A stretch of 5,684 nucleotides of DNA, from assembly GCA_903845315.1 (NCBI GenBank), contig CAIMWY010000123.1, forward strand, positions 1 to 5,684, written 5' to 3'. The notes under the pieces are model-generated. The model made no database searches, was not told where the DNA came from, and worked only from the letters and a program-made list of their open reading frames with translations. A program made the translations under genes and the position numbers. Source of the DNA: an uncultured Burkholderiales bacterium. GTDB lineage: Bacteria; Pseudomonadota; Gammaproteobacteria; Burkholderiales; Burkholderiaceae. Below are positions 1-5,684 of the stretch, piece after piece (within the stretch, counting starts at the first letter, position 1; each line of letters opens with the position of its first letter).

Positions 1-322
1 ACCACTTACTGGAATCCACCATCACCGGCACGCGGGCGATGTCGGGCTCACCAGCCATCAGATTCAAAAACCGCACCATCGCAGCCTGGCTGTCCAACAT
101 GGCTTCGTCCATGTTGACGTCGATCACTTGCGCACCGTTCTCCACCTGCTGGCGCGCCACGGCCAAGGCTTGCTCGTATTCCCCATTCAGGATCATGCGG
201 GCAAAGGCTTTGGAGCCCGTGACGTTGGTGCGCTCACCCACGTTGACGAACAAGGTGTCCGCGCCAATAGAGACCGGCTCGAGGCCAGACAGTTTCATGG
301 GGGCAACAGCAATCGAATTCAT
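1..322 (-). CDS. metH: Methionine synthase, C-terminal half (pterin-binding domain start), 5'-partial piece of MetH part 2
   Basis: This is the beginning of the second MetH polypeptide, which carries methyl-tetrahydrofolate and cobalamin in the B12-dependent synthesis of methionine from homocysteine. Only the first 107 codons lie in the window; the gene runs off the left edge. Seen: the start of the pterin-binding domain, with [16 protein letters not shown] at residues 25-40, the [18 protein letters not shown] stretch at about 56-73, and [24 protein letters not shown] at 84-107, all close to the matching part of E. coli MetH as I remember it. E. coli MetH carries about 350 residues of homocysteine domain before this point; here it is absent and encoded separately at 3642-4715. 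The start ATG (322-320) has a strong AGGTGAG ribosome binding site 7 nt upstream; an in-frame ATG at codon 9 is less well placed. An SAH riboswitch precedes it. The B12-binding and reactivation domains are expected beyond the edge but not seen. Confidence 0.96.
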   Translation of the reverse strand, partial: MNSIAVAPMKLSGLEPVSIGADTLFVNVGERTNVTGSKAFARMILNGEYEQALAVARQQVENGAQVIDVNMDEAMLDSQAAMVRFLNLMAGEPDIARVPVMVDSSKW

Positions 323-329
323 GGGGGAT

Positions 330-336
330 CTCACCT
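330..336 (-). promoter_or_regulatory. Ribosome binding site of metH part 2
   Basis: On the minus strand AGGTGAG lies 7 nt before the ATG at 322. It is the strongest Shine-Dalgarno match among the genes in this window, and it fixes the start. It is also one arm of a perfect hairpin with 349-356, so its accessibility is probably the regulated step. Confidence 0.85.
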
Positions 337-356
337 GGGGTCATGGTTCAGGTGAG
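330..356 (-). promoter_or_regulatory. RBS-sequestering hairpin (expression platform of the SAH riboswitch)
   Basis: Read on the minus strand, CTCACCTG (356-349) is the exact reverse complement of CAGGTGAG (337-330), giving an 8-bp stem with an 11-nt loop. The 3' arm contains the whole Shine-Dalgarno sequence of metH part 2. The 5' arm shares bases 356-354 with the 3' strand of the upstream riboswitch stem (CGCTC, 358-354), so the two helices cannot both form fully. This suggests an ON switch at translation: SAH binding stabilises the riboswitch stem, weakens this hairpin and frees the RBS. The pairing is seen directly; the switching behaviour is inferred from the known class. Confidence 0.8.
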
Positions 357-439
357 CGTCGTTGCAAGAAATACTGCCCCAAGCCTGACTTCACGCACGA
401 ACCTGGAAAGGAAGGGTGAAGCTGCAACGCTCCTTGGGG
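351..439 (-). ncRNA. SAH (S-adenosylhomocysteine) riboswitch aptamer
   Basis: The 146-nt leader between the DUF262 gene and metH part 2 folds as an SAH riboswitch. On the minus strand, the closing stem is CCCCAA (439-434) with TTGGGG (382-377), six perfect pairs. It is followed by the conserved GGAGCGTTGC (433-424). A second stem is GCTTCAC (422-416) with GTGAAGT (394-388), seven pairs including one G-U. The conserved CAGGCTTGG (387-379) follows. The pseudoknot-type stem pairs GAGCG (432-428) with CGCTC (358-354) and TTGC (427-424) with GCAA (365-362), with 361-359 bulged. The class binds SAH, discriminates against SAM, and is known upstream of SAH-recycling genes including ahcY and metH, which suits the gene downstream. 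A cobalamin riboswitch was considered because MetH uses B12, but the element is too short and I see no B12 box. Confidence 0.92.
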
Positions 440-447
440 AAGGTGTT

Positions 448-474
448 ATTTTAACCGCCTAGCCGCGATCAAAG
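448..474 (-). promoter_or_regulatory. Candidate promoter for the riboswitch-metH part 2 transcript
   Basis: On the minus strand, TAAAAT (453-448) fits a sigma-70 -10 box (five of six) and would place transcription start at about 441-443, just ahead of the first riboswitch stem at 439. The -35 region is weak: CTTTGA (474-469) at 15-nt spacing is the best I see, and it overlaps the stop codon of the DUF262 gene. No terminator separates the DUF262 gene from this point, so read-through from upstream is also possible. Confidence 0.45.
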
Positions 475-2319
475 CGGATCGTCTTGGAGGTCGTCATCCT
501 CATCGTCACTCCAATCGTTTTCAGCTGTACTGACGGAAAGCACGGGCTTGCCCATCGCCGCCTCTATCAACCTCAAAAGCGCTGTTTTTCTAGCGCTGTA
601 GAACCCATCGAAATCATCGGAACGAAGATGCGATGGCGAAATCAGATGGCTGATCAGCAAAACGTCCATGTCGGCATCTGCAAATTGCACCTGCTTGTGT
701 TGCTGCAACTTCGACAGGTAGGCCGATGGCGCGGCGCCACCGATCATCCGGTTCGCTTTGTAGGAAATCGGCGTTTTGTTCACCACGTTGTTGTATCGCG
801 CGCGTGGAATACCTTGTTTCTCACACCAGGCCTGGGGAAAGATGTGATGAATATCGAGCTTTATTTCTTCCAGGTCCAACTCTTTGACCTGCTTTTTCCA
901 GAAAAAATCCGCTGCCCCGGCCCGCAGCATCAACACATGAATGCCCTTGTAAGCGGCGCTCAAGCGTGAGGTCAGTCGATCCAATCGATCCGGGCTGAAC
1001 ATGGCGTCCACCACTGAACGCGGCTCTGGGCCATCGTGCAAAATCCAATTCAACAAATCTTCCACATCATTGGCGATGCGTGTCTCCACGGCGCCGCCAT
1101 ATAGCTCGCCGAGTACGCCACTCCAATACCAGCGCGACAGCTTGGTTTGGATCATCGGCTCAAGCCAACGCTCTTGCAAATGGGCCATCACGCCAGCCAA
1201 CGGAGCAAGCTGCGTGCGATAGGGCAAATCACGCGGCGCACGAACGTTTTCATGACGCAAAAATTTGGCGGCGTGCATGAAGCCCTGTTCAACCGGATCC
1301 GACCATTTTTTGAAGTCGGCCAAATTCAAAGCAAGAATTGACACGCGTTTGGCGCTGACCGGGGTGAGCTGATTTCCCGCTTTTCCAAGCGCCAAATCAG
1401 CCCGCCGCTGCGACAAGGTATGCAGCATCGTCACCGCCTGCAAAAAGTCGGTCGTCTCCACCTCCTTGAGCACCGGTTCTTTACGCAGGCGTTCTTGTCG
1501 AGAAGAAACGTTGCGCAAGCGACTGCCGTACCAATCATCGCGAAGGTTATAGCCGTCCATGGCGTAAGTCGCGGTGACCAACTCAAACACATTCAGTGGC
1601 ACGCCGCCCGTATTTACCTTTTCAAAAACAAGGCACACCGCCTCTTTGGAGGTTGTTTTGTGCAGCTGAATCACTGGCAACTGGTAGTTTCGAAAGGCGC
1701 TCAATACCTCCTTTCGAAACCTCATGTATTGGGCAAAGTGCTCGGGCGCATATTCTTGCAAGGCCTCTTCCCACGCATCAGAATTCAGAATTTGATCGCA
1801 CGGGAAATACAGTTGTTCACACTCTTTTTGAGGACTGCTGAGATCGAGTTTGATGTCTTTGCCAAAGTTGGTTCGCAAAATCCTGTCTGACTCGACCGCA
1901 TCTATCGCGTCCTCGAGCGACGCATTCGCAACCAGTGCACTCGGTATGTGCCAGTAATAGTGACGCTCAATCGCTTTGCCTTTGTTTGTCCGCGTTTTGA
2001 CGGCAGATTTCAACGCCAAGACTTGCGTCAGGGTGGTCAAGCGCTGCTGGCCATCCAAGATCAAAAGCTCAGGCTCTTGGGTGCCATTTTGCAAAGTCAC
2101 CCCTTCTACCGGGCGAAGCTGAAAGCGCGCGTCACCGCCTGTTTCTAACAACATCACTGCCCCAACGGGGAAAGATCTGGCAATACTGACCAACAGGCTT
2201 CGTATATGCGCATCGTCCCAAACCCATCCGCGCTGAAAGTCTGGCAGTTGAATTTTTCCTTTGACAATGTCCGCAAGGATGTCAGGCAGCAAGCGCTTGG
2301 TACTGTCAAAAGTGGACAT
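469..2319 (-). CDS. DUF262 (GmrSD N-terminal-like) protein with C-terminal HNH-type motif; putative type IV restriction / phage-defence nuclease
   Basis: A 616-residue protein with the two-part layout of the GmrSD/DUF262-DUF1524 family. The N-terminal DUF262 domain shows QLPDFQRGWVWDD (24-36), FPVGAVMLLE (50-59), the signature ILDGQQRLTTLTQVL (87-101) and FEKVNTGGVPLNVFELVTA (232-250). The DGQQR loop belongs to the ParB/Srx-like nucleotide-binding fold. The C-terminal part carries DIHHIFPQAW (489-498), then N511, N514 and K515, the pattern of the family's His-Me-finger (HNH) nuclease domain, so both catalytic regions look intact. The tail (600-616) is strikingly acidic, with nine Asp and two Glu. 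Relatives such as GmrSD and BrxU cut modified phage DNA; that this one does so is inference. It starts 16 nt after the amidase stop with only a weak AAGAGA as RBS, and I see no clear promoter of its own. Hand-counted lines are about 42-58% GC against 62-80% in the amidase, suggesting acquisition by transfer. No methyltransferase or other defence partner is visible. Confidence 0.9.
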   Translation of the reverse strand: MSTFDSTKRLLPDILADIVKGKIQLPDFQRGWVWDDAHIRSLLVSIARSFPVGAVMLLETGGDARFQLRPVEGVTLQNGTQEPELLILDGQQRLTTLTQVLALKSAVKTRTNKGKAIERHYYWHIPSALVANASLEDAIDAVESDRILRTNFGKDIKLDLSSPQKECEQLYFPCDQILNSDAWEEALQEYAPEHFAQYMRFRKEVLSAFRNYQLPVIQLHKTTSKEAVCLVFEKVNTGGVPLNVFELVTATYAMDGYNLRDDWYGSRLRNVSSRQERLRKEPVLKEVETTDFLQAVTMLHTLSQRRADLALGKAGNQLTPVSAKRVSILALNLADFKKWSDPVEQGFMHAAKFLRHENVRAPRDLPYRTQLAPLAGVMAHLQERWLEPMIQTKLSRWYWSGVLGELYGGAVETRIANDVEDLLNWILHDGPEPRSVVDAMFSPDRLDRLTSRLSAAYKGIHVLMLRAGAADFFWKKQVKELDLEEIKLDIHHIFPQAWCEKQGIPRARYNNVVNKTPISYKANRMIGGAAPSAYLSKLQQHKQVQFADADMDVLLISHLISPSHLRSDDFDGFYSARKTALLRLIEAAMGKPVLSVSTAENDWSDDEDDDLQDDPL

Positions 2320-2335
2320 GATTCTCTTAGGTTAA

Positions 2336-3634
2336 TTAGGCAAGTGGGACGACATGTTGGTGCAACGCATGCGCCGCAGCCAACGTGAACGCATCGGCGC
2401 CGACCGGCCCCACCACCTGCAACCCCACCGGCATGCCGTTGGGCGCGTGGCCGACCGGAATGTTCACCGTGGGGGTGTGCAGCACGGTCCAGATGCGGCA
2501 AAAGATCGGGTCACCCGTGTTCTCCAAGCCCACAGGCGCTGCGCCTGCTGCGCTGGGTGCGAGCAGCACATCCACGTCTTTGAACACATCGGCCAACTGG
2601 GCCCGGCAACGTGCCACCCAGGCTTGGGCTTGGTCGTATTGCGCCGCGGTCACAGCCACCCCAGCGGTCATGATGCCCTGCAAGCGCGGGCTCAAACGCT
2701 CAAAGTGTTGCAAGCGTTCAAACGCCAAACACCGGGCTTGTTCGGCCAGTTGAATGTGGATTTGGGCCTGCGCCAGCAGTTCAAAGTCAACGGGCAGGCG
2801 CACCTCATGCAAGGTCATGACAGCCGACGCTCGAATGCGCGCCGCCGCTTGCTGCATGGCGTCTTGGGTTTCGGGCAAAGCCTGCGGCCACTCGTAGGTG
2901 TGGCACAGGCCCACGCGCAAAGGGCGCGCGAGGTGCTCGCCCATGGGGCGCACCAACCAGTCAGGACGACCGCTCAAGGCGGCGGCAAACAAGGCGGCAT
3001 CGGGCACGTTGCGCGCCAAGGTGCCCACGGTGTCGAGCGTGTCGGACAAAGGCTTGGCGCCCGCACGGTTGATACCGCCAAAGCTCGGCTTGAAAGCCAC
3101 GATGCCGCAATAGGCAGCAGGTCGGGTGAGCGAGCCTGCGGTTTGTGTGCCCAGCGCCAGCGGCACCATGCCATCGGCCACCGCCGCCGCCGAGCCCGAC
3201 GACGAGCCGCCCGGCGTGTGCGCGGTGTTGTGCGGGTTGCGGGTTTGGTTGGGCTGGAAGGTGGCGAACTCGGTGGTCACGGTTTTGCCCAGCACCACCG
3301 CGCCCGCCGCACGCGCCAAGGCCACGCAACTGGCGTCGTTGGCCGGTTGGTGTCCGGCATAGATCGGCGAGCCATAGGTGGTGGGCATGTCGGCGGTGGC
3401 GATCAGGTCTTTCACGCCAATCGGCAGCCCGTGCAACAAGCCTTGGTGCGCACCCAGGTCGAGTGCACGCGCACGCGCCAGTGCGGCATCGCGCGCCACA
3501 TGGTTCCAGGCCTGCACCTCGCCGTCGCGGGCGTCAATGCGCGCCAAGCAATCACGCACCAAGTCTTGCGCGCGCAGTGTGCCTTGGGCCAGTTGCTGGG
3601 CCGCCTCACAGGCGCTCAAGCAGTGGTGTGACAT
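2336..3634 (-). CDS. Amidase-signature family hydrolase (GatA/AtzF-like)
   Basis: A 432-residue amidase-signature enzyme, probably a cytosolic hydrolase of a small amide; no signal peptide or membrane segment is apparent. The full Ser-cisSer-Lys triad is readable: K75 in GLPIGVKDLIA, S144 as the first Ser of PGGSSSGSAAAVADG, and nucleophile S168 in TQTAGSLTRPA, with the usual 24-residue spacing between the serines. The C-terminal region has TPTVNIPVGHAPNGMPVGLQ, typical of the family. At 432 residues it is a little shorter than GatA (about 485), and no gatB or gatC is nearby, so it is unlikely to be the tRNA-amidotransferase subunit. The substrate cannot be told from sequence. The start is ATG at 3634 (MSHHCLSACEAAQQL), 7 nt after the metH part 1 stop; a start at 3673 would overlap metH and adds 13 residues of non-family sequence. 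There is no clear RBS, so translational coupling to metH part 1 is likely. Confidence 0.93.
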   Translation of the reverse strand: MSHHCLSACEAAQQLAQGTLRAQDLVRDCLARIDARDGEVQAWNHVARDAALARARALDLGAHQGLLHGLPIGVKDLIATADMPTTYGSPIYAGHQPANDASCVALARAAGAVVLGKTVTTEFATFQPNQTRNPHNTAHTPGGSSSGSAAAVADGMVPLALGTQTAGSLTRPAAYCGIVAFKPSFGGINRAGAKPLSDTLDTVGTLARNVPDAALFAAALSGRPDWLVRPMGEHLARPLRVGLCHTYEWPQALPETQDAMQQAAARIRASAVMTLHEVRLPVDFELLAQAQIHIQLAEQARCLAFERLQHFERLSPRLQGIMTAGVAVTAAQYDQAQAWVARCRAQLADVFKDVDVLLAPSAAGAAPVGLENTGDPIFCRIWTVLHTPTVNIPVGHAPNGMPVGLQVVGPVGADAFTLAAAHALHQHVVPLA

Positions 3635-3641
3635 GGCTGTT

Positions 3642-4715
3642 TCAGGCCGCTTCGCGGTAGAACGGACCGGCACTCAAGGCGCGGGCGTGTTGGTCGGCCA
3701 CCGCTTGGCCAATGGCGGCGATGTGCTCGGGCGTGGTGCCACAGCAGCCACCCACGATGTTGACCAAGCCCTCGGCCGCAAACTCGTGCAGCAAGCGGCT
3801 GGTGACATCGGGCGTTTCGTCAAAGCCGGTGTCGCTCATGGGGTTGGGCAGGCCCGCATTGGGGTAACAGCTGATGAAGGTGTCGCCCGCCACCCGCGCC
3901 AACTCTTGGATGTAGGGCCGCATCAAGGTGGCGCCGAGTGCGCAGTTGAGCCCCACCGCCAGCGGCTGGGCATGGCGCACGCTGTGCCAAAACGCGGTCA
4001 CGGTTTGGCCGCTCAAGATGCGGCCTGAAGCATCGGTCACGGTGCCGCTGATGATCAAGGGCAAGCGCTCGCCACTCGCTTCGAAGTACTCGTCGATCGC
4101 AAACAAAGCGGCTTTGGCATTGAGGGTGTCAAAAATGGTTTCCACCATCAACACATCAGCGCCACCTTCGACCAAGGCTTGGACCTGTTCGTAATAGGCG
4201 GCGCGCAGCTGCTCGAAATCGACATTGCGGGCGCTGGGGTCATTCACGTCGGGGCTGATGCTGGCGGTTTTGGGCGTGGGGCCCAAAGCGCCCACCACGA
4301 AGCGCGGCTTCTCGGGTGTGCTGTATTTGTCGCAGGCCGCACGGGCAATTTGGGCCGAACGCAGGTTCATCTCTCGGGCCAAGTCGGCCATGTCGTAATC
4401 GGCTTGGGCAATGGTGGTGGCGCCAAAGGTGTTGGTCTCAATCAAGTCGGCACCGGCTGCCAAATAGCGCTCGTGGATGTCACGAATCACATCGGGTCGG
4501 GTCAAGCTGAGCAACTCGTTGTTGCCTTTGACGTCTTTGTGGAAATCTTTGAAGCGCGCGTACTGCGCATCGGCGCCGCTGTAGCCATCGCCCCGATACT
4601 GGGCTTCGCTGAGCTTGAAGCGCTGAATCATGGTGCCCATGGCGCCATCCAAGATGACGATGCGTTGGGCCAGCAGTGCGGGCAAGATTTGGGCGCGGGT
4701 GTAGGTCAGGGTCAT
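3642..4715 (-). CDS. metH: Methionine synthase, N-terminal half: homocysteine S-methyltransferase module (MetH part 1)
   Basis: A 357-residue polypeptide corresponding to the homocysteine-binding barrel of cobalamin-dependent methionine synthase. Seen: [11 protein letters not shown] (21-31), the [13 protein letters not shown] stretch (65-77), [13 protein letters not shown] (88-100), [20 protein letters not shown] (139-158), and the three zinc-binding cysteines, C258 in VGLNCALGA and C324-C325 in [11 protein letters not shown]. It stops soon after the zinc site, so the folate, B12 and reactivation domains must come from another polypeptide, whose start is at 1-322. Such a split MetH is familiar in betaproteobacteria; here the halves are separated by two genes. 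The start is ATG 4715 ([15 protein letters not shown]); an upstream in-frame ATG at 4961 would add 82 residues lying antisense to the rhodanese and unlike MetH. There is no Shine-Dalgarno sequence before 4715, and a TACAAT box ends 6 nt ahead of the ATG. Confidence 0.96.
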   Translation of the reverse strand: MTLTYTRAQILPALLAQRIVILDGAMGTMIQRFKLSEAQYRGDGYSGADAQYARFKDFHKDVKGNNELLSLTRPDVIRDIHERYLAAGADLIETNTFGATTIAQADYDMADLAREMNLRSAQIARAACDKYSTPEKPRFVVGALGPTPKTASISPDVNDPSARNVDFEQLRAAYYEQVQALVEGGADVLMVETIFDTLNAKAALFAIDEYFEASGERLPLIISGTVTDASGRILSGQTVTAFWHSVRHAQPLAVGLNCALGATLMRPYIQELARVAGDTFISCYPNAGLPNPMSDTGFDETPDVTSRLLHEFAAEGLVNIVGGCCGTTPEHIAAIGQAVADQHARALSAGPFYREAA

Positions 4716-4720
4716 GGGGA

Positions 4721-4742
4721 GATTGTAAGAAGAGAGACAATC
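4721..4742. promoter_or_regulatory. Inverted repeat in the 34-nt divergent promoter region
   Basis: GATTGT (4721-4726) and ACAATC (4737-4742) are perfect reverse complements separated by 10 nt, and they sit inside the 34-nt gap between the divergent metH part 1 and rhodanese starts. Each arm also contributes a -10-like hexamer: TACAAT on the minus strand (4727-4722) and GACAAT on the plus strand (4736-4741), 6 and 8 nt before the respective ATG codons. It could be a regulator site, a back-to-back promoter core, or both. No good -35 box is visible on either side. Confidence 0.4.
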
Positions 4743-4749
4743 ACGCCCC

Positions 4750-5142
4750 ATGCGAAACCTGCTCCCCTCCGACACCTGGGCCCTGATGCAAGCCAATCCT
4801 GATGCGCTGATGGTTGACATCCGCATGGAGATCGAGTCCATGTATGTGGGGCGGCCCCCGGGGGCGGTGCATATTTCTTGGTACGAATACCCCGAATTCA
4901 CCACCGACACGGCTGCGTTTTGTGCCGCTGTGCTGGCCGAGGCAGGCCGCCAAGACCGCACCGTGGTGGTACTGTGCCGCAGCGGTCAACGCTCGGTGGA
5001 TGCAGGGCGCGCCTTAGAAGCTGCCGGCTTCACCGACGTGGTGAATGTGTTGCACGGGTTCGAAGGCGACTTGAACGCCAACTTCCAGCGCTCCAGCCTG
5101 AACGGCTGGCGCTTTGATGGGCTGCCGTGGGAACAGATGTAA
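4750..5142 (+). CDS. Single-domain rhodanese-like sulfurtransferase
   Basis: A 130-residue protein made of one rhodanese domain. Family rhodaneses move sulfane sulfur from donors such as thiosulfate to thiol or cyanide acceptors through a cysteine persulfide. The active-site loop is CRSGQRS with catalytic C76, preceded by the beta strand TVVVL (71-75). The conserved early motif MVDIRMEIE (21-29) and the [11 protein letters not shown] stretch (38-48) are present, as is the end-of-domain [10 protein letters not shown] and [12 protein letters not shown]. There is no signal peptide, so it should be cytoplasmic. The physiological sulfur donor and acceptor are unknown. It starts at ATG 4750, with no clear Shine-Dalgarno sequence upstream. 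Its last 16 nt overlap the putative GTG start of recQ, so the two are probably co-transcribed and translationally coupled. A short divergent gap links its promoter to metH part 1. Confidence 0.9.
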   Translation: MRNLLPSDTWALMQANPDALMVDIRMEIESMYVGRPPGAVHISWYEYPEFTTDTAAFCAAVLAEAGRQDRTVVVLCRSGQRSVDAGRALEAAGFTDVVNVLHGFEGDLNANFQRSSLNGWRFDGLPWEQM

Positions 5143-5684
5143 GCACGCACGAGATCCTGCGCGAGGTTTTTGGTTACAACGCTTTCCGTGGTCCGCAAGA
5201 AGCCATCGTGGCGCATGCGTGCGCCGGTGGCGACGCGCTGGTGCTCATGCCCACGGGTGGCGGCAAGTCGCTGTGCTACCAAATTCCAGCCATCGCGCGC
5301 CAGCGCATGGGGCACGGCATCACCATCGTGGTGTCGCCGCTCATCGCCCTCATGCACGACCAAGTGGGCGCGCTGCACGAAGCCGGGGTGGAAGCGGCCT
5401 TTCTCAACTCCAGCCTGAGCGGCGAAGAAGCCCATGCCGTGGAGCAACGGCTGCGCCGGGGCGACATCACCTTGCTGTATGCGGCGCCTGAACGCGTCAC
5501 GACACCGCGTTTTTTGGCACAGCTCGATGCGCTGCATGCCCAAGGGCAACTCAGCCTGTTCGCCATTGACGAAGCACATTGCGTGAGCCAATGGGGCCAC
5601 GACTTTCGTCCCGAATACCGCGCCCTCACCGTGCTGCACGAACGCTATGCAGGCGTGCCACGCCTGGCACTCACGGCCACCGCC
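5127..5684 (+). CDS. recQ: ATP-dependent DNA helicase RecQ, N-terminal part (runs off right edge)
   Basis: The frame is open from just after a TGA at 5115-5117 to the window edge, giving 186 codons of a 3'-5' superfamily 2 helicase used in recombination and fork repair. Motifs in order: motif 0 FGYNAFRGPQEAIV (15-28), Walker A MPTGGGKSLCYQIP with K47, motif Ia VVSPLIALMHDQV, motif Ib YAAPER, the DEAH box IDEAHC (D148-H151) followed by the RecQ aromatic-rich loop SQWGHDFRPEYRAL, and motif III LTATA at the very end. All match E. coli RecQ closely from memory. No ATG occurs upstream of the Walker A methionine in this frame, so GTG at 5127 is chosen. It overlaps the rhodanese end by 16 nt and gives about 14 residues before motif 0. 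The RQC and HRDC domains would lie beyond the window. Confidence 0.95.
   Translation, partial: MGTDVSTHEILREVFGYNAFRGPQEAIVAHACAGGDALVLMPTGGGKSLCYQIPAIARQRMGHGITIVVSPLIALMHDQVGALHEAGVEAAFLNSSLSGEEAHAVEQRLRRGDITLLYAAPERVTTPRFLAQLDALHAQGQLSLFAIDEAHCVSQWGHDFRPEYRALTVLHERYAGVPRLALTATA

Noticed and set aside
39..419. Plus-strand open frame over the metH part 2 start and the riboswitch
   Set aside because: It lies opposite the conserved pterin-binding sequence and the structured leader, and has no recognisable domain.
323..468. Cobalamin riboswitch
   Set aside because: MetH uses B12, but the leader is short, I see no B12 box, and every helix fits the SAH class instead.
484..969. Plus-strand open frames opposite the DUF262 gene (also 1420-1890)
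   Set aside because: The minus-strand protein is intact and motif-rich through both regions; the plus-strand products show nothing recognisable.
440..2345. Terminal repeats flanking the DUF262 gene, suggested by similar TAGG/GTTAA-type bases at both ends
   Set aside because: The match is only 5-6 bases, gapped and in opposite orientation, so chance is the likeliest explanation; no transposase or target duplication was seen.
2354..3631. A 425-codon plus-strand open frame opposite the amidase
   Set aside because: It is antisense to a complete amidase with all catalytic residues. Its product is a low-complexity His/Arg/Gly/Ala-rich string with no recognisable motif, as expected in the complementary strand of GC-rich DNA.
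3635..3673. A 13-residue longer amidase start overlapping metH part 1
   Set aside because: The extension lies inside the MetH coding end and looks unlike the family; ATG 3634 follows the metH stop directly and begins a typical amidase N-terminus.
4716..4961. An 82-residue N-terminal extension of metH part 1
   Set aside because: The extra sequence is antisense to the rhodanese gene and has no MetH similarity; the MetH-like sequence begins at the ATG at 4715.
5114..5491. ATG-initiated plus-strand frame over recQ
   Set aside because: It is a different frame from the RecQ motifs and reads as an Arg/His-rich shadow; RecQ is in the frame of 5127.

Overview
The window looks like chromosomal DNA from a betaproteobacterium, probably Burkholderiales and perhaps a Comamonadaceae-type freshwater or soil genus. 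The grounds are the moderately high GC, a methionine synthase (MetH) encoded as two separate polypeptides, and an S-adenosylhomocysteine (SAH) riboswitch, a class typical of beta- and some gammaproteobacteria. No species can be named from this sequence alone.

Layout, right to left on the minus strand from 4715 down to 1: the homocysteine-binding half of MetH (3642-4715), an amidase-signature hydrolase 7 nt behind it (2336-3634), a DUF262/GmrSD-like protein with a C-terminal HNH-type motif 16 nt further on (469-2319), an SAH riboswitch (about 351-439) with an RBS-sequestering hairpin (330-356), and the start of the folate/B12 half of MetH (322 to beyond the left edge). On the plus strand, diverging from metH part 1 across only 34 nt, are a single-domain rhodanese (4750-5142) and a RecQ helicase that overlaps it with a GTG start (5127 to beyond the right edge).

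The two MetH halves should act together: part 1 binds homocysteine at a zinc site and part 2 supplies the methyl group from methyl-tetrahydrofolate through cobalamin. Here they are separated by about 3.3 kb holding an amidase and a probable defence nuclease. The second half has its own SAH sensor, so it can be induced when SAH builds up and homocysteine must be remethylated. The DUF262 gene is visibly more AT-rich than the amidase and is the best candidate for a horizontally acquired insertion.

The most informative observations are: (1) the riboswitch and a readable model of its translational switch; (2) the putative type IV restriction-like gene embedded between the halves of methionine synthase; (3) a partial recQ that is easily missed because it has no ATG and no stop in the window; (4) the very short, symmetric divergent promoter region. 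I see no tRNA, rRNA, CRISPR array, insertion sequence or convincing intrinsic terminator.
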